Counted from the stretch's first letter, positions 47,549 to 57,306 are shown. The stretch is DNA of 64,000 bases from Oceanicaulis sp. (GCA_040112665.1 CP157796.1:498813-562812); one strand, 5' to 3'. Translations and numbers: made by a program. The notes: generated by a model from the sequence alone, not told the origin.

Positions 47549-47583
47549 CTGACCGGGGTCTAGCTGATGTGAGGCCTAGCTGA
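47546..47583. repeat. Threefold TAGCTGA repeat in an intergenic space
   Basis: TAGCTGA occurs three times (47546-47552, 47561-47567, 47577-47583) between the convergent maeB and AmpG-like genes. The first copy contains the maeB stop and the third overlaps the other gene's stop. Spacing is 15-16 bases. Confidence 0.6.
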
Positions 47584-48937
47584 TCTGAGGTTCGTGCGCG
47601 GCCATTTTCCGCGCCGTACGCCAGCGCATCGCCACGATCACGAAGATGATCGCCGGCACGCCGATCAGCGCGGTCGTGACGTAAAAGCCCGCAAAGCCCA
47701 TCGCTTCGACCATGGCGCCGGACGCCCCGCCGAAGAGCTTGCCCGGCAAAGCGTAAAAGCTCGAGAACAGCGCGTACTGGGTCGCCGAGAACGCCCGGTT
47801 GGTCAGGCTCGACATGTAGGCGATGAGCGCGGTGCCGGCCCAGCCGCCCGACGCGTTCTCCAGCGTGATCGCGCCGATGAGTTCAGGGATGCCCGGCCCG
47901 TCGAGCGTGGCCAGCCAGGCGAAGGCGAGGTTGGACACCGCGCCCAGGATCGCGCCCGAGAGCAGCACCGGATAGATGCCCCACCGGTTCGCCGCCACTC
48001 CGGCCACGAACGCGCCGATCAGCGTCACCCAGATGCCGTAGAATTTCGACACGTTGGCGATGTCGGTGAGCGAATAGCCCATCTCCAGATAGAAGGGGTT
48101 GGCCATGAACCCCATGACGAAGTCGGTCAGCCGGTAAAGCCCGATCAGCGCCAGGATGAAGACGGCCAGCCATTTGTACCGGCCGACGAAATCCATGAAG
48201 GGCGCGACGATCGCACCGTAGAGCCAGGCGATCGCCTCGCCCACCGGGCCCCTGCCCGCCCGCTCGCGGACCGCGCCGACGCCGCCGGCGTCGGTTTGCG
48301 GATCGGGCGGCCGGGGCGCGCCGAACACGCCGATCGGGCCTGCGATCATGGCGATCGCCATGACGAGATAGGCGGTGTTGAAGCTGGTCGCGTCGGCGAT
48401 CCAGAGCGCGCCCGCGCCGGCCAGGATCAAGCCGAGCCGGTAGCCCCACTGATAGATCGCCGCCATCAGCGCCTGATCCTGATCGTCGGCGACGTCGATG
48501 CGCCAGGCGTCCAGCGCGATGTCCTGCGTTGCCGAGAAGAACGCGATCAGCACCGCGGCGAGCGCCATCGAGCCCAGCGCGTCCGCCGGGTCGAGCGAAG
48601 CGGCGAAAAGAAGCGATCCGATCAGGCAGATCTGCGCCAGCAGCAACCAGGAGCGCCGCCGGCCGAGCAGCTTCTCAAGCCCGGGCAGCGGCAGGCGGTC
48701 GACCAGCGGCGCCCAGAAGAATTTGAACGTGTAAGACAGGCTCGCATAGGCGAAGAGCCCGATCGCGGTCTTCGACACGCCTTCAACCGCGAGCCAGGCC
48801 GACAGCGTGGAGAACACCAGCAGAATCGGCAGGCCCGCCGCGAAACCCAGCACCAGCATGGCGATCGCGCGCCGTGCGCCGAGCGAGGCCAGTGACTGGC
48901 GGAAACTGCGGCGATCGTCCGCTGTCGCGTCGGTCAT
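47576..48937 (-). CDS. AmpG-like MFS permease
   Basis: 453 aa, 12 or more membrane spans. AmpG imports GlcNAc-anhydromuropeptides for wall recycling. The sequence has PILLVFSTLSAWLAVEGVSKTAIGLFAYASLSYTFKFFWAPLVDR, the ATQDIALDAWRI stretch and RFLWQWGYRLG-like YQWGYRLGLI, all typical. The second half has FMANPFYLEMGYSLTDIANVSKFYGIWVTL. A serine hydrolase gene in the same region may act on the same wall fragments, but they are not in one operon. Substrate by family only. Confidence 0.88.
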   Translation of the reverse strand: MTDATADDRRSFRQSLASLGARRAIAMLVLGFAAGLPILLVFSTLSAWLAVEGVSKTAIGLFAYASLSYTFKFFWAPLVDRLPLPGLEKLLGRRRSWLLLAQICLIGSLLFAASLDPADALGSMALAAVLIAFFSATQDIALDAWRIDVADDQDQALMAAIYQWGYRLGLILAGAGALWIADATSFNTAYLVMAIAMIAGPIGVFGAPRPPDPQTDAGGVGAVRERAGRGPVGEAIAWLYGAIVAPFMDFVGRYKWLAVFILALIGLYRLTDFVMGFMANPFYLEMGYSLTDIANVSKFYGIWVTLIGAFVAGVAANRWGIYPVLLSGAILGAVSNLAFAWLATLDGPGIPELIGAITLENASGGWAGTALIAYMSSLTNRAFSATQYALFSSFYALPGKLFGGASGAMVEAMGFAGFYVTTALIGVPAIIFVIVAMRWRTARKMAAHEPQIS

Positions 48938-48967
48938 GAGCGCTCCGGTTCAACTCGCTTCGGCAGG

Positions 48968-50848
48968 CTAACCGACGTTGGCGCGGTTTCGCTCCCCGCA
49001 CAAGCGGGCGAGCCGGTCGACCAGCGCCTCGGGATCGAGCGGCTTTGTCAGGAACGCGTCCATGCCTGCGGCCAGGCACTCGGCCCGATCGGCTTCCGTG
49101 GCGTTGGCGGTCAGGGCGATCAGCGGCAGGGCCGCGGCCGGGTAGGCCAGCGCGCGGATGGCGCGCGCGGCGGCCTTGCCGTCGAGCTCTGGCATTCTGA
49201 GATCGAGCAGCGCGGCGTCGAAGTCCCCGCCCGAGACCGCTTCCACCGCCGCCCGGCCGTTCTCGACATGGGTCGGGTCCGCGCCGAGCTTTGTCAGCAC
49301 GGTGCGCGCGATCATCGAGTTCACCGGGTCGTCCTCTGCGAGCAGGATTTTGAGGCCCGCGAGCGGCCGGCCAGCGGCGGCGCGGGCCTGCGCGTCGCTC
49401 GCTTCAGCCTCGGCCGAGCCCGACGCGGCATACTGGGCCAGCGAGGCGAGGCGCACCGGCGCGACCAGCCAGCCGTCGACGCCCTCCGGCCGCTCGCCCT
49501 TGGCGAAGCGGTCCTTGGTGCGCGGATCGGCGAGCGCGACGATGCGCGCGTCCGGCGCGGAAGCCTTGATCTCGGGCGCCTGCGAACACAGCGCGGCGTC
49601 GAGTACGACCGTGACCGGCGCGGGCGCCTCCTCAGCGAGCCTCGCAGCTTGGGCCGCGTCGGGCGTGTCGAACGCCTTCGCGCCGAGCGCCGCCGCCTGA
49701 CGGCGCACCGCCTCGCGCGCGATCATGTCCGCGCTCGCGACGATCACGGTGCGCGCCGCCAGAGGGCGCGCGGCGGGCGCGGGCGCGGCTTCGGCCAGAG
49801 GCGCGGAGAACCAGAACAGCGCGCCGCGTCCGGGCTCGGACTGCACGCCGACCGCGCCGCCCATCGCCTCGGCGAGCCGGCGCACCATGGCGAGGCCCAG
49901 CCCGGCTCCGGGCGCATTGGAGCGCTCGGCCGAGCCGCGCTCGAAATATTCAAACAGCTTGGACTGATCGGTCTTGGAGATGCCCGGCCCGGTGTCGCGC
50001 ACCGAAAAACGCAGCGACTCCCCTTCCCGGTCGACCGCGATCAGCACTCCGCCCTCGGCGGTAAACTTTACTGCGTTGCCCGCGAGGTTGAACAATACCT
50101 GCCTCAGGCGCGCAGGATCGGCGATCACCGCGCCGGGGGTTTCCTCGCCGATGGCGTGCGCAAGGCTGAGGCCGGATTCGGCCGCCCGCGGAGCGAGAAT
50201 CTCCGCGACGTCCTCGACGAGGGCGCGGGGATCGACCGCTTCCTCGCGCAATTCGAGCTTGCCGGCTTCGAGCCGGGTGAGGTCGAGAATGTCGTCGATC
50301 AGGGCCAGCGCATGCCCCGCGCTGGAAGTCACCGCGTCGAGATAGGCGGCCTGATCGGGCGCGAGCCCCGTCTCCTCGAGCAACCGCGCCGCGCCGAGCG
50401 CGCCGGACAGCGGCGTTCGTAGCTCGTGGGTGACCGCGGCGAAGAAGACCGACTTGCCGCGCGCCGCCTCGCTTTCTTCGGCGCGGGCGCGGCGCTCCTC
50501 GCTGACGTCCCGGCCCACGGCGACCGCCCCGCCGCCAGGCAGCGGCGTCTCTGACCATTCGATGAAGGCCGGACCGGAGCGCATGCGCATCGCCGCGTCA
50601 TACCGGCGCGCGCCGCCGTCCTCGCCGAAGGCGGGCGCGACTGCGAACCAGCGCCCGACCCAGTCCGAGCGCGTTCCGCCGAACGCCTCCAGAAAGGACC
50701 GGTTCACATGGCTGACCCGGCCCTGCCCGTCGCGCACCAGGACGATCTCCGCCATCGCTTCGACCACCGCGCCGATATCGGGCGCAGGCGGCGCGGAGGG
50801 ACCGGCCTCGCTGTCGTCTGTTTCGTCGATGTCGGCGCGCGGCGTCAT
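48968..50848 (-). CDS. Hybrid histidine kinase with C-terminal receiver
   Basis: 626 aa, no membrane span. PAS domain about 25-118 (VLVRDGQGRVSHVNRSFLEAFGG). HisKA with His141 in AAVTHELRTPLSGALGAARLL. HATPase shows NLAGNAVKFTAEG, VRDTGPGISKTDQSKLFEYFERG and GAGLGLAMVRRLAEAMGG. A receiver-like but degenerate domain (about 355-450, lacking the acidic pair at its N-terminus) is followed by a true receiver: LKILLAEDDPVNSMIARTVL, phospho-Asp in ALLDLRMPELDG, and TAN and FLTKP. Multistep phosphorelay to an unlinked partner is implied. Signal unknown. Confidence 0.92.
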   Translation of the reverse strand: MTPRADIDETDDSEAGPSAPPAPDIGAVVEAMAEIVLVRDGQGRVSHVNRSFLEAFGGTRSDWVGRWFAVAPAFGEDGGARRYDAAMRMRSGPAFIEWSETPLPGGGAVAVGRDVSEERRARAEESEAARGKSVFFAAVTHELRTPLSGALGAARLLEETGLAPDQAAYLDAVTSSAGHALALIDDILDLTRLEAGKLELREEAVDPRALVEDVAEILAPRAAESGLSLAHAIGEETPGAVIADPARLRQVLFNLAGNAVKFTAEGGVLIAVDREGESLRFSVRDTGPGISKTDQSKLFEYFERGSAERSNAPGAGLGLAMVRRLAEAMGGAVGVQSEPGRGALFWFSAPLAEAAPAPAARPLAARTVIVASADMIAREAVRRQAAALGAKAFDTPDAAQAARLAEEAPAPVTVVLDAALCSQAPEIKASAPDARIVALADPRTKDRFAKGERPEGVDGWLVAPVRLASLAQYAASGSAEAEASDAQARAAAGRPLAGLKILLAEDDPVNSMIARTVLTKLGADPTHVENGRAAVEAVSGGDFDAALLDLRMPELDGKAAARAIRALAYPAAALPLIALTANATEADRAECLAAGMDAFLTKPLDPEALVDRLARLCGERNRANVG

Positions 50849-50932
50849 GGCTCAGGGTTAACGCCGCCGGCGTTAAGAATTGCTGGACGCGGCGCGAGGG
50901 CACAAACGATGCGCACGCCCCCGGCTTCACCC

Positions 50933-52468
50933 TCAGTCCATGGCGGAGAACGCGCCGGGCCTCGACACCGCCTGACCGGCCGGCCGGGCGCGGCGGCTGG
51001 ACAAAGCTTCGGCGACATGGATGCGCCGCACGCCGTCCGCGCCGTCGAGATCGGCTATGGTGCGCGCCACCCGAAGGATGCGGTGATAGCCCCGCGCGGT
51101 GAGCCCCATCGCCTCGCTCGCCTTGGCGAGCAGCGCGCGGCCCGCCTCGTCGGGCGCGGCGACCCGGTCGAGGATCTCGCCCGAAAGCCTCGCATTGAGC
51201 CCGCCGCGCTCGGTCTGCGCCTGGCGGGCGCGGGCGACGCGGGCGGCGGCCTCTTTCGTGCCTTCGGGCGCGGGCGGCAAAGCGAGATCGGCGGGGGTGA
51301 CGGGCGGCACGTCGATCTGCAGATCGATCCGGTCCATGAGCGGGCCGGAGACGCGGGCCTGATAGCTCTGCGCGCATTTCGGCCCGCGCGCGCAGGCCTG
51401 GCCGTTCTCTCCGCCCCAGCCGCAGCGGCACGGGTTCATCGCGGCGATGAGCTGGAAACGGGCGGGGAAGGTGACCCGCTGATTGGCGCGCGCCACCGCG
51501 ATCTCTCCGGTCTCGAGCGGCTGGCGCAGGCTGTCGAGCACCTGGGGGTGGAACTCCGGCAGTTCGTCGAGAAACAGCACGCCGTGATGGGACAGCGACG
51601 CCTCGCCGGGCTTGATCCGCGTGCCCCCGCCCACCATCGCCGCCATCGAGGCGGAATGGTGCGGCGCGCGGTAGGGCCGGGCGCGGGAGAGCCGGCCGCG
51701 TTCGAGCAGACCCGCCACGGACTGGATCATGGAGACTTCGAGCAATTCCTTGGCGTCGAGCGGCGGCAATAGGCCCGGCGCGCGTTCGGCGAGCATCGAC
51801 TTGCCCGCGCCCGGCGGGCCGATCATCAGCATGTTGTGCCCGCCCGCCGCGGCGACCTCGAGCGCGCGCTTGGCGGTCTCCTGCCCGCGCACGTCTGCGA
51901 GGTCCTTCACCCCGGCCGGTTCGATCATGTCGCCGGGCGCAGGCCGCGACAGGGCCTGCCCGCCCTTGAAATGGTTGATGAGCTGGATGAGCGAAGCCGG
52001 CGCGAGGATCGGCAGATCCCCGCCCGCCCAGGCCGCTTCGGGCCCGCAGGCTTCAGGGCAGATGAACTGCTTGCCCTGTTCGGAGGCCAGCATCGCCGCA
52101 GGCAACGCGCCCGGCGCCGGCGCGATGGAGCCGTCCAGCCCCAGCTCGCCCATGGCGAGATATTCCCCGATCTGGTCGGGCGGCAGCACGCCCAGCGCCG
52201 CCAGCAGGCAAAGCGCGACCGGAAGATCGTAGTGCGAGCCTTCCTTGGGCCGGTCCGCCGGTGCGAGATTGACGATCACCCGCTTGCCCGGAAGCGACAG
52301 TCCGATCGCGGCGAAGGCGGCGCGCACGCGCTCCCGGCTTTCTGCGACCGCCTTATCGGCGAGCCCGACGACGATGAAGGCGTTCTGCCCGCCTGTCAGC
52401 TGGGCCTGAACGTCGACAGGCTTTGCGGCGGCGCCGTCGAACGCGGCGGAGGACGTGCGGAAAGACAT
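50933..52468 (-). CDS. comM: YifB/ComM-family Mg-chelatase-like AAA+ ATPase
   Basis: 511 aa. An N-terminal Lon-protease-like fold domain (AFIVVGLADKAVAESRERVRAAF, RPKEGSHYDLPVALCLLAALG) precedes the AAA+ core: Walker A MIGPPGAGKSMLAER, Walker B LFLDELPEF, plus a Cys-rich insert CRCGW...CARGPKC, and the C-terminal helical domain. ComM promotes branch migration in natural transformation in Vibrio/Haemophilus, and the alphaproteobacterial role is uncertain. Full length. Confidence 0.94.
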   Translation of the reverse strand: MSFRTSSAAFDGAAAKPVDVQAQLTGGQNAFIVVGLADKAVAESRERVRAAFAAIGLSLPGKRVIVNLAPADRPKEGSHYDLPVALCLLAALGVLPPDQIGEYLAMGELGLDGSIAPAPGALPAAMLASEQGKQFICPEACGPEAAWAGGDLPILAPASLIQLINHFKGGQALSRPAPGDMIEPAGVKDLADVRGQETAKRALEVAAAGGHNMLMIGPPGAGKSMLAERAPGLLPPLDAKELLEVSMIQSVAGLLERGRLSRARPYRAPHHSASMAAMVGGGTRIKPGEASLSHHGVLFLDELPEFHPQVLDSLRQPLETGEIAVARANQRVTFPARFQLIAAMNPCRCGWGGENGQACARGPKCAQSYQARVSGPLMDRIDLQIDVPPVTPADLALPPAPEGTKEAAARVARARQAQTERGGLNARLSGEILDRVAAPDEAGRALLAKASEAMGLTARGYHRILRVARTIADLDGADGVRRIHVAEALSSRRARPAGQAVSRPGAFSAMD

Positions 52469-52609
52469 ATCTGTCTCCGTTCACTGACTTTGACTATCGA
52501 AACTGCTCCGATGAATGCGCTTATCCACACCCTGCGGAACACTTACGATCAAAACCGGAACGTGAGAAGAACAGATGACCGCCGCAGCGTCAACCCACAG
52601 GCGAAAATT

Positions 52610-53425
52610 CTAGAACGGCATCGCCTCAGGCGCGTCCGCATCCTCCTGCAGCGCCTCGGTTTCGGGCGCAGCGAGCGGCTCGGGCGGAAGCAGGGTCAGC
52701 GTTCCGGGCGCAGGCTCGTCCTGCGGCTGCGCGCCGGGTTCGGCGAGCGGCGGCAGCTCGGATGCGAAGGCGGGCGCGGCGTCGGGCCCGCCCTCCAGAA
52801 CAGGATCGGCGGGCAGGACGGGCCGGCCGCCGGCCGCATCGCAGGCTTCGGCCGCAAGCGCGCCGCGCGCCGGCGGCGCGGAGGTGTCGCCCGGGGTCCG
52901 CAACAGATCGACCACGCGCTGCACGCCAGGAACCGTCGCGGCCTGCTGCGCGGCGATGGTGCGTTCGGTGTCGTCGCGCGCGTAGCCGAGCAGATAGACC
53001 ACGCCTTCGCGGGTCTCGATATTGTAGTTCATGCTGCGCACCACGCGGTCGGAGACAAGCCGCGCGCGCACCTGCTGGGTGATCAGGGCGTCGCGCGCCG
53101 CCTGCATGCGGTCGCGGCGTCCGCCCACGGCGATGTCGTTGACGACCTGGCGCACGCTCGGCGCGCTCCAGGTCACGCACTCGGCGTAGATCCGGTCGGT
53201 CTGGCGCGGCGCCTGGCCCGACAGAAGCGCGACGCCTTCGGTGATCTCCACGTCGATACCGCCCAGCACATAGCCTTCAGAACGCAGCATGGCCGATTTC
53301 ACCGCCAGCGAGGCGTTGAAGTCGTCGAGCTGGCGGCCCGCCGAACGCCCCGGCTCGACCGCCGCGCAGGCGCTCAGCGCAAACGCTGCGACGCCGCTGA
53401 GAAGGAAAACCGAAATTCGCCGCAT
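52610..53425 (-). CDS. BON-domain lipoprotein
   Basis: 271 aa. Lipobox ALSAC with Cys20. Two BON domains follow: the first about 35-105 (VKSAMLRSEGYVLGGIDVEITEGVALLSGQ), the second about 110-175 (QVRARLVSDRVVRSMNYNIETREGVVYLLGYARDDTERT, VPGVQRVVDLL), like OsmY/DolP-type phospholipid-binding proteins of the outer membrane or periplasm. A Pro/Glu/Ala-rich disordered tail follows. Thus an envelope protein, perhaps outer-membrane integrity. Stands beside yraN and the LpoA-like gene, the order often seen in bacteria. Confidence 0.85.
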   Translation of the reverse strand: MRRISVFLLSGVAAFALSACAAVEPGRSAGRQLDDFNASLAVKSAMLRSEGYVLGGIDVEITEGVALLSGQAPRQTDRIYAECVTWSAPSVRQVVNDIAVGGRRDRMQAARDALITQQVRARLVSDRVVRSMNYNIETREGVVYLLGYARDDTERTIAAQQAATVPGVQRVVDLLRTPGDTSAPPARGALAAEACDAAGGRPVLPADPVLEGGPDAAPAFASELPPLAEPGAQPQDEPAPGTLTLLPPEPLAAPETEALQEDADAPEAMPF

Positions 53426-53522
53426 GATCTCTCGCGCTCCGATAGCAAGGACGCCCCGCCGCGCACTCTGACGCGGGCGGGATGAAAAAGGGTAAACGCG
53501 CGGTTCACCCTTCGCCGCCGGC

Positions 53523-53954
53523 TCAGATCAGGTCTCGCTCGGCGGCGCTTTCGGCCTCGAACACGCCTGTTTCGTGAACCGGCCAGCGCCAGGGCGCCAG
53601 AAGAACGAGGTCGAAACGGGGCTGAAACCGGGCGAAGCGGGGATGGCGCGCCCGCCAGGCCGAGCCCGCCCGCATCAGCCGGGACCGCTGGTGATAGCTG
53701 ACCGACCAGCGCGCCTCCTCGATGGTTGCGCGCGCCTTCACCTCGACAAAGGCGAGCACATCTCCGCGCAGGCAGACCAGATCGATCTCGCCTGCACCGG
53801 TGCGCGCGCGGCGCTCGATCACCCGCCAGCCCTTCAAGGTGAGGAAGAGCGCGGCGAGGGTTTCCGCCCGACGGCCGCTGCGTTCGGCGCGGCGGCGCTC
53901 CCGCGAAGGCCGGGCGCTCACCGCACCGCCTCGCGCGGTTGTCTGAAACCGCAC
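53523..53954 (-). CDS. yraN: YraN family protein (UPF0102)
   Basis: 143 aa. A PD-(D/E)xK nuclease-like fold: RAETLAALFLTLKGWRVIERRARTGAGEIDLVCLRGDVLAFVEVKAR is the signature, with E, D and E-V-K residues of the active site. The natural role is unknown. The reading from 53954 begins MRFQTTARGG; a GTG at residue 12 (VSARPSRERR) is an alternative start close to family length. It is divergent from the LpoA-like gene and adjacent to the BON gene, an arrangement conserved in proteobacteria. Confidence 0.85.
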   Translation of the reverse strand: MRFQTTARGGAVSARPSRERRRAERSGRRAETLAALFLTLKGWRVIERRARTGAGEIDLVCLRGDVLAFVEVKARATIEEARWSVSYHQRSRLMRAGSAWRARHPRFARFQPRFDLVLLAPWRWPVHETGVFEAESAAERDLI

Positions 53955-54026
53955 GCCCGGTTAGCTTCCACAGCCAGAGGACAGGCGGCGGAACGCGCCG
54001 TTCGGAACGAGGGGATCGCGACGGAC

Positions 54027-55496
54027 ATGACCTTGAAAGCTTCGCCCATGCGCGCCCTTTCGCCAAGATCGATCGCAAGCTTCGCCGCCGGCGCGCTGGC
54101 GCTCGTCCTGGCCGCCTGCGAAACTGCGCCCGGCCCGACGGCGCCGGTGCAGCCCGTGCCCGAAAGCCCCGTGGTCGGCGCGCCGCCCGAGCCGGTCACC
54201 GTGCCGGTCGAGCTGGCCGAGCGCGCCTTCACCCCGCCCCATCTGCAAGGCCGGACGATCACGCGGATCGGTCTTCTTCTGCCCTTCACTGCGGACTCCC
54301 AGGCCGCCCGCACCGAGGCGGGCCGCATCCTGCGCGCCGCCGAGCTCGCCCTGTTCGAGCGCGCGGGCGAGACCGTCGTGCTGCTGCCCAAGGACACCGG
54401 CGGAACCGCGTCTGGCGCGCGCACGGCGGCCGAGTCTGCGCTGTCCGACGGCGCCGATCTCATTCTGGGTCCGCTGTTCGGAAGCTCGGTCACCGCCGCA
54501 GGCGCCGTTGCGCGCGAAGGCGGGGCGCCGATGATCGCCTTTTCCACAGACGCCAGCGTCGCGGGCGACGGGGTGTACCTTCTCAGCTTCCCGCCGGGCG
54601 AGGAAGTCCGCCGGGTGGTCGAATACGTCGCCGAACAAGGCGCGGACCGGTTCGCCTTCATCGGACCGAACAGCGCCTACGGCCAGGTCGCCTTCGACGC
54701 CTACACCAGCGCCATCCAGGATCTTCTGGGCGAAGACCCCGAGCCGGTGACCGTCGAGATCACCGAAACCATCCAGCCGCCTGCCGACGCGCCCGCCGGC
54801 GCCGAGCCGCGCGAGCGCACCGTGGAGCGCACCTTCGACCGCGGCCTCGTCGCCTCGGCCTTCTATGACGGCGGGATCAGCGCGATGACCGAGGCGGCCG
54901 CCCGGCTCGCCGCGATCGGGGTCGAGACGCTCGACCCGGCCGAGGCCGCCGTGATGAGCCCGCGCAACTGGACGCCCTCGCCGGGCTCGCCCTTCCAGGT
55001 CGTGCTGCTGCCCGAGGGCGGGGACGATCTCAGGATGCTCGCTCCGGTGCTGCTCTATGAGGATGTCGACCCGCTTCTGGTGAAGTTCCTGGGTACGGGC
55101 CTGTGGCGCGATCAGGCGATGACGCGCGAGCCGGCGCTTCAATACGGCTGGTTCGCCGGGCCCGACCCGACCGCGCGCGAGCGCTTCGAGTCCGTTTATG
55201 AAAACGTGTACGGCGACGCGCCCTCGCGGCTGGCCGGGCTTGGATACGACGCCGCGTCGCTGGCCGCCCTGTTCGCCGCGGAAGGCGATTTCAGCCGGGC
55301 GCGCCTGACCGACCCTGACGGCTTCGTCGGCGTGGACGGGCTGTTCCGCTTCCGCGAGGACGGCACGATCGAGCGCGGGCTGGCGGTCTACACCGTGCGC
55401 CCGAACGGGTTCGACGTGCTCGACCCCGCCCCGCAGCGCTTCGACCTCGACGCGGTGGGCGAACCCGACGACGTCGAGCCTGAAGAAGCGTTCTAG
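54027..55496 (+). CDS. Penicillin-binding protein activator, LpoA-like lipoprotein
   Basis: 489 aa. Lipobox ALVLAAC with Cys31. The mature part has a type-1 periplasmic-binding-protein fold: ITRIGLLLPFTADSQAARTEAGRILRAAELALF, VLLPKDTGG, LILGPLFGSSV, APMIAFSTD and FIGPNSAYGQVAF. This is the C-terminal part of the LpoA family, which activates PBP1a from the outer membrane; alphaproteobacterial members lack the TPR N-terminal domain. The start is chosen at 54027; another Met lies seven codons on. Its stop shares CTAG with hemW. Confidence 0.82.
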   Translation: MTLKASPMRALSPRSIASFAAGALALVLAACETAPGPTAPVQPVPESPVVGAPPEPVTVPVELAERAFTPPHLQGRTITRIGLLLPFTADSQAARTEAGRILRAAELALFERAGETVVLLPKDTGGTASGARTAAESALSDGADLILGPLFGSSVTAAGAVAREGGAPMIAFSTDASVAGDGVYLLSFPPGEEVRRVVEYVAEQGADRFAFIGPNSAYGQVAFDAYTSAIQDLLGEDPEPVTVEITETIQPPADAPAGAEPRERTVERTFDRGLVASAFYDGGISAMTEAAARLAAIGVETLDPAEAAVMSPRNWTPSPGSPFQVVLLPEGGDDLRMLAPVLLYEDVDPLLVKFLGTGLWRDQAMTREPALQYGWFAGPDPTARERFESVYENVYGDAPSRLAGLGYDAASLAALFAAEGDFSRARLTDPDGFVGVDGLFRFREDGTIERGLAVYTVRPNGFDVLDPAPQRFDLDAVGEPDDVEPEEAF

Positions 55497-56635
55497 CCCC
55501 CTGCCAGCGCGTTTGCGATCCGGTCGGCGTAGAGCCGGCCCGCACCCGTGAGCCTGGCGATCCGGCCGTCCCACTCAAGAAGCCCCTGCGCGGCGAAGCG
55601 CGCGGCGGCCGCCTCGTCGACGCCTTGGCCTGTGATCTGACGCACGCGCGCGGCGTCCAGCCCGTCCTCGACCAGGCGCAGCCCCATGAGGATGCGTTCC
55701 GCGGCCTCGTCCTCAGCCGACAGGGGTTCGAGGTCCTGAGCGCCGTCTGACCCGGCACGCGCGATATAATCGGCCGGACGCGCCGCCGCGCTCGCGCCCT
55801 TTCGGCCGCCCTGATCGGCGCGCCCCCAGCGCGAATGCGCGCCCGGCCCGATCCCGATCCAGTCCTCGCCCTCCCAGTAGAGCCGGTTATGCACCGACTG
55901 ATCAGCCCGGCTCGCGGCGTGGTTGGAGATCTCGTAGGCGGGACATCCGGCTGCAGCGGTGCGTTCGGCGGTGATCTCGTACATCTCGGCGGCCGCCTCG
56001 TCCTCGGGCGGGACGAGCGCGCCGCGGCGGAGTTTTTTATCGAATGCCGTGCCCGGTTCGATGGTGAGCTGGTAAAGCGAGAGGTGTTTCAGCCCCATGC
56101 CGAGCGCGCGGCCGAGCTCGTCGCCCCAAGCCTGCGGCGTCTGACCTTCGCGGGCGTAGATGAGGTCGATGGAGACCCGCTCGAACGCCGAGAGCGCCGC
56201 CTCGATCGCCGCGAGCCCCTCGCCCGCATCGTGATCGCGGCCGAGCGCCTTCAGGCTGGCGTCGTCGAACGCCTGGACCCCGAGCGACAGGCGCTCGACG
56301 CCCGCGCCTGCGAGCCCGGCGAAGCGCACGGCTTCCTTCGGGTTGGCTTCAAGCCCGATCTCCGCGCCCGGCTCGAAGCCGAAGAGCCTGTCGGCCATCT
56401 CGATCACGGCGGCGACCTGGGCTGGCGTCATCAGCGAGGGCGTGCCCCCGCCGAAATGAAGGCTCGCGAGCGGTCTCGGTTCGGCCCGGTCCGCCCAGGC
56501 CCTGAGATCGTCGAGCATGGCCGCGAACAGCGCCTCGCCGTCCGCGTTCGCCGCCTTGTAGACGTTGAAATCGCAATACGGGCAGATCCGGACGCAATAC
56601 GGCCAGTGCAGATAAAGGCCGAGCCGCGGGCTCAT
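55493..56635 (-). CDS. hemW: Radical SAM heme chaperone HemW
   Basis: 380 aa. 4Fe-4S cluster motif [13 protein letters not shown] (CxxxCxxC) near residue 14, then [56 protein letters not shown] and [14 protein letters not shown]. HemW hands heme to membrane enzymes and lacks the extra residues of HemN oxidase. The C-terminal half has [33 protein letters not shown]. Overlaps the rdgB stop by four bases (ATGA), so translation is coupled; the rdgB-hemW order is common in alphaproteobacteria. Confidence 0.95.
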   Translation of the reverse strand: MSPRLGLYLHWPYCVRICPYCDFNVYKAANADGEALFAAMLDDLRAWADRAEPRPLASLHFGGGTPSLMTPAQVAAVIEMADRLFGFEPGAEIGLEANPKEAVRFAGLAGAGVERLSLGVQAFDDASLKALGRDHDAGEGLAAIEAALSAFERVSIDLIYAREGQTPQAWGDELGRALGMGLKHLSLYQLTIEPGTAFDKKLRRGALVPPEDEAAAEMYEITAERTAAAGCPAYEISNHAASRADQSVHNRLYWEGEDWIGIGPGAHSRWGRADQGGRKGASAAARPADYIARAGSDGAQDLEPLSAEDEAAERILMGLRLVEDGLDAARVRQITGQGVDEAAAARFAAQGLLEWDGRIARLTGAGRLYADRIANALAGG

Positions 56636-57237
56636 GCCCCGAAGACGTCCGCGACCAGGAGCCTGAAGGCGTGGGCGCGATGGCTCATGGCGTGCTTCTC
56701 GTCCGGATCCATCTCGCCGAAGGTGATGTCGTGGCCGTCGGGCACGAAGATCGGATCATAGCCGAAGCCCTTCTCCCCGCGCGGCGGGAAGGTCAGCGTT
56801 CCGCGCACCTCGCCTTCATAGACGCGGGTCTCGCCGTTCGGGTGGACGAGCGCCAGCGCGCAGACGAAACGGGCGGAGAAATCGGTCGCGCCTTTCGATT
56901 CGAGTTCGCGGCGGACCTTGTCCATCGCGGCGTAGAAATCGCGCGGCTCGCCCGCCCAGCGCGCCGAATAGATGCCCGGCGCGCCGCCGAGCGCTTCCAC
57001 TTCGAGACCTGAATCGTCGGCCAGCGCGACCATGCCGGCGTGCTCGGCGCCGGCCTTCGCCTTCAAGAGCGCGTTGCCGATGAAGCTGTCCTCGGTCTCC
57101 TCGGGCTCGGGCAGGCCGAGCGAATCGGCGCCTTTCGCGACCAGGCCGAAGGGTTCGATGAGAGCGGTTATCTCCCTGATCTTTCCCGCATTATGGCTTG
57201 CGACGGCCCAGCTCTCAGCGGCGGCGAACACGTTCAT
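56632..57237 (-). CDS. rdgB: XTP/dITP pyrophosphatase RdgB
   Basis: 201 aa. Removes non-canonical purine nucleotides (dITP, XTP) from the pool. N-terminal [10 protein letters not shown], then [71 protein letters not shown] and [19 protein letters not shown], all family motifs. Normal length. hemW overlaps its 3' end, and the hrcA-rph region lies upstream. Its 5' gap contains the 21-bp repeats at 57260-57301. Confidence 0.96.
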   Translation of the reverse strand: MNVFAAAESWAVASHNAGKIREITALIEPFGLVAKGADSLGLPEPEETEDSFIGNALLKAKAGAEHAGMVALADDSGLEVEALGGAPGIYSARWAGEPRDFYAAMDKVRRELESKGATDFSARFVCALALVHPNGETRVYEGEVRGTLTFPPRGEKGFGYDPIFVPDGHDITFGEMDPDEKHAMSHRAHAFRLLVADVFGA

Positions 57238-57259
57238 GCATGGCTCCCTTGCGAGATTG

Positions 57260-57301
57260 TCATATCGCCTTTCGAAAAATTCATATCGTTTTTCGATAGA
57301 T
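57260..57301. promoter_or_regulatory. Two 21-bp tandem operator-like repeats
   Basis: TCATATCGxxTTTCGAxA(A/G)AT occurs twice back to back (57260-57280 and 57281-57301), a 21-bp period or two helical turns. The second copy holds the palindrome TATCG-TTTTT-CGATA. Low GC compared with the surroundings. They lie between rdgB and the promoter of the DUF2975 cassette, so they could be the operator of the XRE-type regulator at 58248. Confidence 0.6.
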
Positions 57302-57306
57302 TTTTG

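Noticed and set aside
53574..54026. Longer N-terminus for the LpoA-like gene
   Set aside because: The extension is antisense to yraN and would bury the lipoprotein signal peptide.
57260..57301. Tandem repeats considered as replication iterons
   Set aside because: Only two copies, no replication-initiator gene and no cluster of DnaA boxes nearby. An operator is the simpler reading.
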